Origin: Chromera velia | Lineage: Eukaryota; Sar; Chromeraceae | Reading direction: 5' to 3' | NCBI GenBank assembly: GCA_018398765.1 | Contig: JAHBMJ010000528.1 | Span: forward strand, 19,706-36,835 | Length of the DNA: 17,130 nt | Shown here: positions 8,930-17,130 of the stretch, piece after piece | Layout: each line of letters opens with the position of its first letter | Position numbering within the stretch: position 1 is the first letter of the stretch | The notes under the pieces: generated by a model | Told to the model about the DNA's origin: nothing | The model's input: only the letters and a program-made list of their open reading frames with translations | The model's database searches: none | Program-made: the position numbers and the translations under genes

Positions 8930-10760
8930 ATGAGTCTGTTCTTTGACCGTTTTCGCCGTCTCCTCCGGTGGCGGTATCTGAAGGAGCAGGAAGAGAGGGA
9001 GCAGGATGAGGGGGGGCAGGCCCACAGACAAAGAGAAAAAGGGGAGCGGTGTCAGGGGGGGGAGAGGAAAGGAGATGAGGTAGAGGGTGACGGGGAAGAT
9101 GACGGGAGAGAGGAAGGTCTGGACAGGCAGGGACTTGTGGCAAAGGCTTTGCAGGCCGTGGTGGGCATTGCCATCATCGGCGTCGTCGTTCATTACTTCT
9201 CAAAGACATCCAGGGGCACAGCACAGCAGGTCGTGTACATTTATGAGATGGCCCCACTCAATCAAAGTTTTCCTTTTGTCTTTCTTTCCTTCTAGAGACG
9301 GTCTGGTGCCCACTTTCCGTCTCCACCACAATGCCCTACTACCGTGGCTCCTTTCATTCGTCCCCGCCCGTCCCAATAGCTTATTTGCGCTTCCATAGTC
9401 AGACTGACAGATGGATGGATGGATGGTCAGAAGAACTAATTCCATCAAGCAGCTCGGACTCCATTACATCATCCCTCGCCCCTCTTCTAGAAACTGGAAT
9501 TCCCTGGCCACGCACCTCCAGAACACGCGTGTCCTTCCGCCCGCTTATGCCAAGCTCAATCTCGATTTTGAGCCTGATGTCTCGAATCGTATTCCCGAAA
9601 AGTACAAATGAAAACCACTGCATGGAGGGAATGCCTGTCCATCTCTCTCTGTGTGTAGGTTCGAAGTGCCACGTTCTCTTTCTTCAAACGACTGGCCGAC
9701 ATGGGGAAGGTCAGCGAGGTCACCGTGATGGGAGACGCCGTGTTCTTCCGAGACCAGCAGAGGAACAGATACGTGACGGGACTCTTCCCTGGAAGCGAAA
9801 ACTGGTCAGGCAGTCAGTCAGTCGTCAGTCCGTTGGTGAATTGTCTGCTTATTGGGCTCTTGCTGCTTCCCCCTTCAGGTGTTTTTTTTCCGCCCATGTG
9901 GTTGTTGTGCTCGCATGCGGTTTCTTCTTTCCTCTTTCCCTCGTGTTTTCATGCGGCCATTTACTTTCGAAAAACAAAAAACGGCCAAAATGATACAATA
10001 AAGAGAATTGTCTATTCACACTTCCGCGCCTTTTTCTGTCTGTCTGTCTGTATTTCTGTTTTTCTTTCGAGCAGGTTGTGGCAAACCTTCCGGGACAGGG
10101 AGGGCGTCACATCGACTCCCCGTCTCTCTCTGTCTCCTCAACAAGGGGGGAGTGGGGGAAGCCAGCCTTCCCTCCTGGAGGCTCTGGCTACTTCTGCTGC
10201 CTTGGGAGGCCTGGTAGGTCGGTCAGTTGGCAAGCAAGAGATGCATGTGTCAGAGTGACTTTCTGTTGGTAAGCTGACTTTTACTTTGTGCGTCTTCAGT
10301 TTGTTTTCTCTTCGGGAGGAAGTTGCAGTGAAGGCAATTCGTGCATGCGTACATGAACATCAGAGTCTTCTTTCTTCAATGTGCTTGCAGACCGGGCTTG
10401 TGTACCACTGGTACGAGAGGGGCTATTTGGGTTTTCTTCCGGGTATGAAGAGGGGAAGGGGGGAGGCCGAGCTATCTTCCAAAAGCAGGGTGAGGTTCGC
10501 GGACGTAGCGGGACACGCACAGCTGAAGGCCGAGCTAAGACAGGCAGTGGCTTTCCTGAAGCACCCAGCAAGGTTCGAGGCCTTGGGGGCGCGTGTGCCG
10601 AGGGGGATCTTGATGGAGGGCCCCAGCGGGACGGGGAAGACGCTGCTGGCACGGGCAACGGCGGGGGAGGCGGGGGTGCCTTTCTTCTATGCGACTGCTG
10701 CTTCTTTTGTGGAGGTGTATGTGGGACAGGGGGCAGCGAGGGTGAGTGCATGTGTGTAGG

Positions 10761-10809
<49 letters not shown>

Positions 10810-11804
10810 ATGTTTGGAGGTTTCTATGTTGGACAGGGGCCAGGTCGTGAGGGCAAGCAAGTGAATTAATTACCTGTGGCTTGTTGCGGCGGGAGGGGTG
10901 GCAGAGGGCAGACAGGGGTTCGAGCCAGAAAAATTCGTGTATCGGCAGTGAAACAAAAGATGTTACTGATGTTGTGGTGCGGTCTGCCCCTTATGCAGCT
11001 GTTTTCTCCATTGGTCATTTCTGTCGATTCTTCTGCCTGCCTAAATTGATGCTTGCAGGTGCGTGAGTTCTTTGCCAACGCTCGTTCGAGGGCCCCATGC
11101 ATCGTCTTCCTGGACGAACTGGACGCGTTGGGGGTGGAGAGAAGAACTCTTGGGCACTCTTCGCAGGAATATGTGCAGACACTCAACCAGGTGCATGGGG
11201 GGTCTCTAATCATCACAATCAATCATACGCCATCGCCGTCTGCCTGTTTCTAGGCGTCTAGCGTTTGGCGGCAACGCACGCGGCAGTTTGTTTCCTTTTG
11301 GGATCGATACGATTGTATTATGTATCACTCTGGCTGCCCTGTCTTCACATATGTTTCTTGATTTTCGTGCTTAATTGTGTATTTTCCTCGATGTATCGTC
11401 TTTGAATTTCGCTTCCTTTCTAGTTTCTTCGTGTGCAGTTTTTCCTCTTCGTTGCTTTCTTTCGGGAGAACGTTTCGCCCTTCCGCCTCTCTGATCGCTT
11501 CGTCGACGGAGCAGGAGGACAGAGGAGAGGAGAGTTTCCTTCCTTTCAACGCTTCTCTTTCTTGTCGCTTCCTGTCTTCCCCGAACCTGATCAAGTCTGC
11601 ATCCTCACTAGGCCTCCACGAGAAAGACGGTCATTATTTGTCTGTTCATGCATTTGTTTGTCTGTCTTTCTGTCTGTCTATTTTCAGTTGCTGAGCGAGA
11701 TGGACGGTGTCGAGAGAGATCTGAATGGCAACGGACAACATGTGATCGTGATCGCGGCAACAAACAGGTTTGTGGGTGTGGGGGGGTGGTGAGTGAGGTA
11801 TGCT

Positions 11805-11835
<31 letters not shown>

Positions 11836-12537
11836 CTCTCTCTCTCTCTCTCTCTCTCTACTGGATGGGTTTTCGCTTCTGCCCTTCCTCCCACCCTTTC
11901 TATTTTTCGTTTCTGCCCCCTTATTTTCCCTTCTCAAACGGCATGCATGCAGAAAATGAGCATCAACGTAGCTCCTTCAGCGGAAATGCCGACTTGATTG
12001 ATGCCTCGGATGGTTTCTTTCTCCCGTGATGGTCGTCACACTGAAAAGAGGTATGCATGCTTGCAACCTTTCAATTGAACAAGCACACAAACAATGATCG
12101 AATGAATGAATTCGTATGACTGCCTGCCTGCCTGCATGAGCATCCATGAATGCAGAGTGGACGTTCTGGACGAGGCCCTCCTCCGTCCCGGCAGGTTTGA
12201 CCGCATCGTCTCTGTTGGAGTGCCGACGCTGCAGGACAGAATGGGTTGGTTTGTTGGTTCTTTGTTGTTGGTTATGTCGAAGCTAGTTGAAGGTTGACTG
12301 ATGGTTCACCTTGTATTTGAACTGCGTACTTAAGTGAATGATGGTGGGATTGGATTTTGGAACGGCGAGGGGGTCCTCGGGCAGGGGGTCAGAAAGGGAT
12401 ACAGACAGAAAAAAGGGGATAGAGCGAGAGGCACACAGGCAGAAGGATTTCAGCTGAAATCGTCGATCTTTACATCTGATTTCTCAACTTTGTCTTTGCC
12501 TCACCCTCTGCGTCCCAGGTCGACTTTTTCGTTTTCG

Positions 12538-12581
<44 letters not shown>

Positions 12582-14584
12582 TGTGTGTGTCCTCATGTTT
12601 GCGTTCATGTGTGCAGATCTGTTTCACATTCACTGCAAGGGGAAACGCGTTCACCCTGAAGTCGACCTCGCAGCTCTCGCGAGGAGAACAGAGGGCTTCA
12701 CGGGTTTGTCGGTTGGTTGGTTGGTTGGTTGGTTTGTGATTGCATGCCTGGTCTCTTTGTTGTCGAGCGCGGTCCTCTCGGGAGTTTTTTGTTTCACCCC
12801 CGTCCCGGCCTGTCTTTTCTTTTCTTTTCTGGCCCCCTCGAGGTTCTAGCCGTCTGTCTGTCTGTCTGTCTGTCTGTCTGTGTGCCTGTCTGTCTGTCTG
12901 TCTGTCTGTCACCTCTCAGCTTTCGGGCCCCCTGCCAACTTTGTCTGAGTTGTTGTGATGTCCTTTTGTCTTTGTTGCTTTCTTTCTTTCTTTCTTTTTT
13001 TTTTCCTTTCTTTCTTTTGTCTGTTCTGTTCATGAACAAGAGGAGGGAAAGAAGCCATATAGTCTGTCTGGCTGTCTGTCTGTCTGTCTGTCTTTCTCTC
13101 TGTGTGCCTGTCTGTCTGTCTGTCTGTCACCTCACAGCTTTCCGGCCCCCTGCCCACTTTGTCTGAGTTGTTGTGATGTCCTTTTGTCTTTGTTGCTTTC
13201 TTTCTTTCTTTCTTTCTTCCTTTCTTTCTTTCTTTCTTTCTTTCTTTTTTTTTTCCTTTCTTTCTTTTGTCTGTTCTGTTCATGAACAAGAGGAGGGAAA
13301 GAAGCCATATAGTCTGTCTGGCTGTCTGTCTGTCTGTCTTTCTGTCTGTGTGCCTGTCTGTCTGTCTGTCTGTCACCTCTCAGCTTTCCGGCCCCCTGCC
13401 CACTTTGTCTGAGTTGTTGTGATGTCCTTTTGTCTTTGTTGCTTTCTTTCTTTCTTTCTTTCTTTTTTTTTTCCTTTCTTTCTTTTGTCTGTTCTGTTCA
13501 TGAACAAGAGGAGGGAAAGAAGCCATATAGTCTGTCTGGCTGTCTGTCTGTCTGTCTTTCTGTCTGCACAAACTTAAGAGCATGCATGAGGTTGGTGGGT
13601 TGGTCTATTTTTCTGTCGCTTTCTCTCTCGGGGAAGAAGAAAAGAGAAGAAAAGAAAGGGGCAACACGTCAACAGTTTCGGTTCTCTTCTTGGTCGCGCG
13701 TGCATTCGTTTCATCACCGTTTTTGTTTCTCCTTTTGTGATTTGTTTTTGCTTCATTCTCTTGATTCATTCCTCTTGATCGGCACCGACCTCCCGTGCGT
13801 ACTTGGGAGCAGGGACTGCAGGGCAACTGGAGGGAGCGCGTGCATGGATGGATTGAGGATGCATGGATAAATGGATGGATGGGAGGATATTCTATGGTTC
13901 TTTCTGCATGCAGGTGCTGAGATCGAGGCCCTTCTGAATGACGCCGCACTTCGTGCCGCTCGTGAGGCGGCGGCAGCAGCAGAGGGTCTCCACGTAGCTG
14001 GGGAGGGAGAGGCTGTGAGTGGGGGGGTTGACTTCCCTGTGGGTCCCTCTGAGGACGCCCTGTCGAAATTCTACCCCCACTCTTTTGACCACCTCTCGTC
14101 GTGTGCCATTCGGCAGAGGCACGTGGATGCTGTGCTGCGAGAAGCGCTGCGGAGGAAACGGATCGTCAGGCAGCCGCAGGGGTTCCTTGGAAGTCCGACC
14201 ACGTCGGCACAGACTCCACGGGGGGGCAGTGAGAGAGAAGGAGGGGAAGGAGGGAGACAGGCTGACGGGCACGCACGGCAACGGCGAGAATGGGGAGAAA
14301 GGGGCGGGACTGACCGAGAGAGGGAAGGAGACAGAGAGGACGACCGCACAGCTGCGGCGACGGCCTTCCTCCTCCAGTGGCTGGCTGCAGCTGGGCAGCA
14401 ACAGCAACAACAGCAAGGGGGTCGTGACCAGGTGCACCAGTCTTCCCATGGTCGACCTGGATCGGGATCTCGGCGGTTTCTTTCTCCTTTCGGGGAAGGG
14501 CATCAGGGTGAGTGTGAAGAAAGAGACCGTCTGGACGAAGCCGCAGACGAAGAGCCGGAGTCGCAGACAGAGGCAGGGGTCTGA
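8930..14584 (+). CDS. Membrane-anchored FtsH-type AAA ATPase lacking the M41 peptidase domain
   Basis: Exons are 8930-9229, 9659-9804, 10075-10213, 10391-10741, 11059-11190, 11688-11767, 12156-12244, 12617-12703 and 13914-14584, giving 664 aa. If 14015-14116 is a tenth intron the protein has 630 aa. The first ATG follows an in-frame TAA at 8849. Residues 1-18 are basic and amphipathic (possible organelle targeting). A clear membrane helix lies at about 69-89, and the FtsH-like exodomain at about 101-165. A weak second hydrophobic stretch is at about 181-203. AAA motifs are Walker A GPSGTGKT 272-279, pore loop [12 protein letters not shown] 301-312, Walker B CIVFLDE 326-332, sensor-1 AATN 379-382 and [10 protein letters not shown] with arginine fingers. 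The lid follows ([20 protein letters not shown], then [10 protein letters not shown]). FtsH/AAA proteases normally continue into a zinc peptidase with HEXXH; here a disordered, Q- and E-rich tail ends at TGA and no HEXXH is seen. ATP-driven unfoldase or scaffold activity at a mitochondrial or plastid membrane is inferred. Exon 1 to exon 2 joining and the C-terminal end are least certain. Confidence 0.82.
9230..9658 (+). other. Intron 1 of the FtsH-like gene
   Basis: The donor CAG/GTCGTG and acceptor GTGTGTAG join phase 0 to phase 0, linking the residues just after the first membrane helix to [13 protein letters not shown] of the exodomain. The acceptor is a TAG, unlike most here. The intron contains GGAT repeats (about 9410-9427). 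Short open frames lie in both directions, for example 9411-9611 plus and 9623-9399 minus. I see no FtsH-like match in them. Confidence 0.6.
10761..10808 (+). repeat. (TC)n(TG)n microsatellite in intron 4
   Basis: A TC tract passes directly into a TG tract just after the GTGAGT donor of intron 4 (10742-11058) of the FtsH-like gene. Confidence 0.9.
11805..11859 (+). repeat. (TC)n microsatellite in intron 6
   Basis: An almost pure TC tract, with one TTTTT interruption, lies in the 5' half of intron 6 (11768-12155) of the FtsH-like gene. It is far from the acceptor, so it is not the usual pyrimidine tract. Confidence 0.9.
12538..12590 (+). repeat. (CT)n(GT)n microsatellite in intron 7
   Basis: A CT tract switches to a GT tract shortly before the ATGTGTGCAG acceptor of intron 7 (12245-12616) of the FtsH-like gene. 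Part of it may serve as a pyrimidine tract. Confidence 0.9.
12704..13913 (+). other. Intron 8 of the FtsH-like gene (1210 nt)
   Basis: The donor is ACGG/GTTTGT and the acceptor TTTCTGCATGCAG. The join is phase 1 to phase 1 and completes the Gly of [17 protein letters not shown], a classic FtsH lid sequence, so the splice is well supported despite the weak donor. The intron starts with a GGTT repeat (about 12712-12732), then holds the triplicated block at 12851-13566, then about 350 nt with GGAT repeats near 13851-13881. Confidence 0.8.
12851..13566 (+). repeat. Triplicated 220-250 bp block with CTGT and CTTT tracts
   Basis: Three near-identical units run in tandem. Landmarks are CACCTCTCAGCTTTC at 12910, 13128 and 13374 (spacings 218 and 246), and GTTCATGAACAAGAGGAGGG at 13028, 13278 and 13496 (spacings 250 and 218). 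Unit length differences come from the CTTT tract, which is longest in the second copy. Each unit carries a (CTGT)n tract, a near-unique core of about 55 nt, a (CTTT)n/poly-T tract and a second near-unique core. Confidence 0.9.
14015..14116 (+). other. Probable 102-nt in-frame intron (or retained segment) in the FtsH-like gene
   Basis: GCT/GTGAGT at 14015 is a strong donor and CATTCGGCAG/AGG at 14116 fits the local GCAG acceptor pattern. Both cuts fall in phase 0, the length is 34 codons and there is no stop inside. Removal joins a Glu-Ala end to [11 protein letters not shown]. This shortens the gap between the two lid helices to a length closer to other FtsH proteins. Retention adds 34 aa. 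Sequence alone does not decide. Confidence 0.55.
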
Positions 14585-14671
14585 GAGGATCACTTCCTCG
14601 ATCGGAATGAGTTGGAAGCTAGGCCATGCAATCAAATTCAGGACTAGGTTCAGGAAGTATATCTAGTATTA

Positions 14672-14794
14672 ACAGTAGACTTGGCCCTACAAAAAAGTTA
14701 AGAAATATGTTGTAAGAAATATCATAAAAATCTCATCTAAGAAATTTGGAAATCTGTACCATATTTCTAATTAACTTTTTTAGAAATTTACTGT
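14672..14794. mobile_element. Small inverted-repeat (MITE-like) element
   Basis: AAAAAAGTTAAGAAATATG (14691-14709) is matched in inverse orientation by a tract starting CATATTTCTAATTAAC and ending TTTTTT (14760-14781), with a 3-nt indel. Outside it, ACAGTA (14672-14677) pairs with TACTGT (14789-14794). The enclosed 50 nt is AT-rich and non-coding. It lies about 90 nt after the FtsH-like stop codon. No transposase is present, so any mobility would be non-autonomous. I see no clear target-site duplication. Confidence 0.5.
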
Positions 14795-14800
14795 ATGATT

Positions 14801-14825
14801 AGGATAGGATAGGATAGGATAGGAT
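14801..14825. repeat. (AGGAT)5 microsatellite
   Basis: Five perfect AGGAT units directly follow the inverted-repeat element, separated by only a few bases. Confidence 0.95.
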
Positions 14826-15016
14826 TAATGTCTGGAGGATTGGCTTCCTGCCCCAATGCCGAGCGCTCGACGTGCGGCGTCCAGGAAAAGCGCATACACG
14901 CGTCGGACCTTCCTGGCCGGCCCGCACAGGCCAAAAAGACCTGTGCCGCAAACTGTTTACGTGATAATCAATCAATTATTATCAATTGCATGCGAAAGAC
15001 TGCAATCAATCAACTC
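14826..15016. other. Non-coding or unrecognised stretch
   Basis: A GC-rich part (about 14835-14940) is followed by a part with repeated ATCAATCA words (about 14965-15012). A 77-codon plus-strand open frame (14828-15061) crosses it, but its composition looks random and I recognise no domain. Confidence 0.4.
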
Positions 15017-15523
15017 TCACTGACGATGCTGCGGCCCGCCGATCAACCCGGCGGAGCTTAAACAGGCTTCAAACGGAGGCACCACAAAACAAACGGTCGA
15101 TCGATTAGAGGCCAATCTTATTACTTCCCAGTCACTCAACCCTTTGGTTTCTCCCTCTTCCTTTGCTTGCTTCATTTGCTGCCATGTTGCTGAGTACTCT
15201 GCCTGTCTTTTGTTTCTTTCTTTTTCATTTGACCAAAGGATTTGGTAGGCTTGGTCCAGCTGGATGCTTGATACATCTTATAGGCTGCATGTATTTCTCT
15301 TGCGGCATTCCTTTACGGCAGCTCGTTTTGTAACAACATCCTTCAAAAACTTGTTGACGCTTCCATCTGTCTCACTTAAAAGAAAAGAAAACAAGGTAAG
15401 CCTTTCTGTCTTCCTGTTTGTCCCCTCTCCCCATTTTGGCTTTCCTGCTGCTCTTTCCCTCCTCCCTTCATTCCATATGTCTGAAAGAGCCTGCAAGCAA
15501 ACAGCCCTCTCAGCATCATGCAA
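15017..15523 (-). pseudogene. Degenerate coding-like stretch with one internal stop
   Basis: Reading the minus strand from 15523, one frame stays open for 81 codons to TAA (15280-15278). It then continues in the same frame for another 86 codons to TGA (15019-15017). The two halves share a polar, K/E/Q-rich, helix-like character (for example FLKDVVTKRAAVKECRK, then NEKERNKRQAEYSATWQQMK). This suggests one former protein, perhaps from a mobile element. An alternative is an intron acceptor ATACATGCAG at about 15285. I recognise no family. Confidence 0.35.
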
Positions 15524-15599
15524 AGGACACTCGGTTAACTATTGTGAAGTTCTTAACCAGGATATCCATTGTGTTCAGATCAATCATTGACAATCAAAA

Positions 15600-16150
15600 C
15601 CATTGTGAAGAATCAGGTGAAAAAACATATGTTATTATGCTACCAAGCACTGCTATAGCTAGTTTTATAGTTATTTCAAACAAGTAATAAGTGATTTATT
15701 AGTGCGTTTGAGCACTATCGCCATTTATTTGCTTTGGCTCTGTAGAAGCTGACAATGGCTTAAATATCTTAACCATAATAACCAAAGACTCTCACAACTT
15801 TTTTTTATTTTTTAAAGGCTCCTCTAGAGATTATAGCGATAACTTAAAGTATAAAAGTAACAGTGATTTAATTAATTCGTGCCTTAGGCCGGTAGAACAC
15901 TGTCGCCATTCTACTAGAAGTCGCCTCTGCGAATTAACGATAAAGAAAAAAAAAGAGAATTAATTTTTTTTTTTGTTATATGATAGACCTAAAATTTTTT
16001 AAAAAAATAGCTCAATAAATTAACCTAGTAATTAATATCTGAAGTAGTTACTTGGTAGTAATATAAAGGAATTTAGAGTAATTTAAAGTCTAAATAATTT
16101 TTAATTAACAGTATTAAAAGTAAAAGACTCTAATTTTAGAGGCAAACATT
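15600..16150. other. AT-rich non-coding stretch with a diverged direct repeat
   Basis: Base composition drops sharply to AT-rich, and all frames are closed by stops. Two related segments, 15691-15725 and 15863-15910, both start GTGATTTA and contain a CACT(A/G)TCGCCATT word, spaced about 180 nt. I see no RNA gene or protein here. Confidence 0.6.
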
Positions 16151-16275
16151 TAGCTTAATAATTTGAAGTGAAGATATTCTGACCATCTGACCATCTGACC
16201 CAAAGCATTGCATTCTTCTGAAGACGACAGCTCTCATCATACCTCACACGCGTTCTGGCCCCACCTATTGGTTGA

Positions 16276-16667
16276 GTTCTGTTGCTGACAACTTCAACCG
16301 TCTTTAAGACTCCCGTCTCCTCTCCAACCATAGCAGTAGACTTGTCCAATGGGTTGCTTGAGCGTATACGAGCTGACATGAAGTCCCTGTTTATCAAAGT
16401 TTGCGACGAGCGCCTCGGCCCTCTTGAAGGATCCGAAGGGTGTCTGAAATTAAAAAAAAGACGGAGACGGCGATTACTCAACTGTCATCTCAAAAAGATG
16501 TGAACGTCTCTCTTCAGAAAGACCTTGATTCTTTGAAGTCTTCTTTCAACCGTTTGGTAAAAAGACAAAGAAGGAACGAACACGTATGTAAGAAGGTCTT
16601 CCTCGGCTTTGACCCAAACCACAGTTACGAAACAGGGGTCTACAATTGCTATCATAACACCTTATGA
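16276..16667 (+). pseudogene. Frame-broken coiled-coil ORF, possible mobile-element remnant
   Basis: One frame is open from 16276 and reads a helical stretch (LSNGLLERIRADMKSLF) up to about 16440. The next frame then carries a heptad-like segment (SEIKKKTETAITQL, then LQKDLDSLKSSFNRLVKRQ) to a stop at 16667. A single-base change near the GGG at 16438-16440 or the A-run near 16452 would link the two. Coiled coil followed by basic RQRRN is reminiscent of the first ORF of some LINE elements, but this is weak. Neither part begins at a convincing ATG. Confidence 0.35.
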
Positions 16668-16751
16668 AGGGGCGTTGTCGGCTTTGCATGTATATAGCGC
16701 CTTGGGGGGGGGGGCGTCGGCCTTTGGCCGACAGCTATATACAACGCCCCT
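16668..16751. repeat. Foldback element with nested hairpin
   Basis: AGGGGCGTTGT (16668-16678) pairs with ACAACGCCCCT (16741-16751), and GTATATAG (16690-16697) pairs with CTATATAC (16735-16742). In the centre GTCGGCC (16716-16722) and GGCCGAC (16726-16732) form a perfect 7-bp stem with a TTT loop, after an 11-base G-run. It begins right after the stop of the coiled-coil ORF. Confidence 0.75.
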
Positions 16752-17130
16752 ACAGGGGTGTAGGAGGTCGTAGAGAGGCGTCGGAAGAGCGCTTTCCATG
16801 CAGGGCGATGCACGAGCGTTCAAAAGCCCTTTTATTCAGATATGTATACTGATAAAGACCTTCTTCCACAACAGACAAGAATGAATAAATCATGTTTGAT
16901 TTTAATCTATAACGACTAGATTTTGCATGATATATTAAAGGGCGTAGGCTGATCTAAATTGGTTAGATTCGGCTAGATCTGACTAGCACAATATGATTAT
17001 TGATGAGTTTAGCTCAATTTTTTGTCAATAAACGGGTGTAGCCTGTCTAAGGCAAAATGCCTTTATATACAACGCCCTTAAGGCGTAGCCCCTAGGCATG
17101 TCTCTATATACTACGCCACCCCCCCCCCCC
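16752..17130. repeat. AT-rich tail with further TATATA/ACGCC motifs and a terminal poly-C
   Basis: Words from the foldback recur: TATATACAACGCCCT at 17064 and TATATACTACGCC at 17105, plus AGGGCGTAGGC near 16939. GGCAAAATGCC (17051-17061) is a small hairpin. The window ends in about a dozen C. No coding sequence is evident. Confidence 0.55.

Noticed and set aside
9399-9623. Antisense open frame of 74 codons, and the overlapping plus frame 9411-9611
   Set aside because: They lie within intron 1 of the FtsH-like gene, show no family match, and leaving them out gives a continuous FtsH exodomain.
12844-13583. Frames rich in Cys-Leu-Ser-Val or Thr-Asp-Arg-Gln
   Set aside because: They are translations of CTGT and CTTT microsatellites in intron 8.
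14019-14666. Alternative plus frame of 215 codons over the last FtsH-like exon
   Set aside because: The lid helix [10 protein letters not shown] is in the other frame. This frame is kept only as a caveat for splicing after 14508.
14801-14825. AGGAT array as a telomere repeat
   Set aside because: Only five units, internal, and not a known telomere motif.
14828-15061. 77-codon plus-strand open frame
   Set aside because: No recognisable domain, and it overlaps the more coherent minus-strand degenerate frame.
1-17130. tRNA, rRNA or other structured RNA genes
   Set aside because: I looked for tRNA T-arm words and conserved rRNA stretches by eye and found none. A covariance-model scan would be needed to be sure.

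Overview
The window is nuclear DNA from an intron-rich eukaryote. Two genes can be rebuilt exon by exon with GT-AG splice sites, correct phases and conserved domains. Both are cut by many introns of about 70-1210 nt, full of CA/GT, CT/GA, CTGT and CTTT microsatellites. Most 3' splice sites read (T)GCAG without a strong pyrimidine tract. I lean towards a protist, perhaps an alveolate alga such as a chromerid. That is inference; nothing here fixes the taxon.

Region 1-854 is repeat-rich 3' flank with no supportable gene. Gene 1 (minus strand, 7679 to 855, 12 exons, 892 aa) encodes a fragile X (FMRP/FXR)-type RNA-binding protein: two Tudor/Agenet modules, a KH0-like region, KH1 (GKKG), KH2 (GDRG), a short helical linker, an RGG-rich region and a K/E/G-rich tail. 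Its last intron holds a 19-copy, 39-nt minisatellite.

Region 7680-8929 separates two divergently transcribed genes. It contains a GC-rich cluster of degenerate repeats, two adjacent hairpins, and a G-run with one unresolved base at 8473. Gene 2 (plus strand, 8930 to 14584, 9 or 10 exons, 664 or 630 aa) encodes a membrane-anchored FtsH-type AAA ATPase. Walker A, pore loop, Walker B, sensor 1 and arginine-finger motifs are present, but no M41 zinc-peptidase domain follows the AAA lid. Its introns carry large microsatellites and, in intron 8, a triplicated block of about 220-250 bp.

Downstream of 14585 the character changes. There is a small inverted-repeat element, an AGGAT array, a degenerate coding-like stretch on the minus strand, an AT-rich non-coding stretch with a diverged direct repeat, a frame-broken coiled-coil ORF, and a cluster of TATATA/ACGCCC foldbacks ending in a poly-C run at the window edge. 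This part looks like decayed mobile or repeat DNA, and a junction or assembly edge is possible.

The two genes share an intergenic region, but nothing in the sequence links their functions. The most notable items are the FMRP-type architecture in a probably non-animal genome, the peptidase-less FtsH-like protein, and the unusual intron and splice-site structure.
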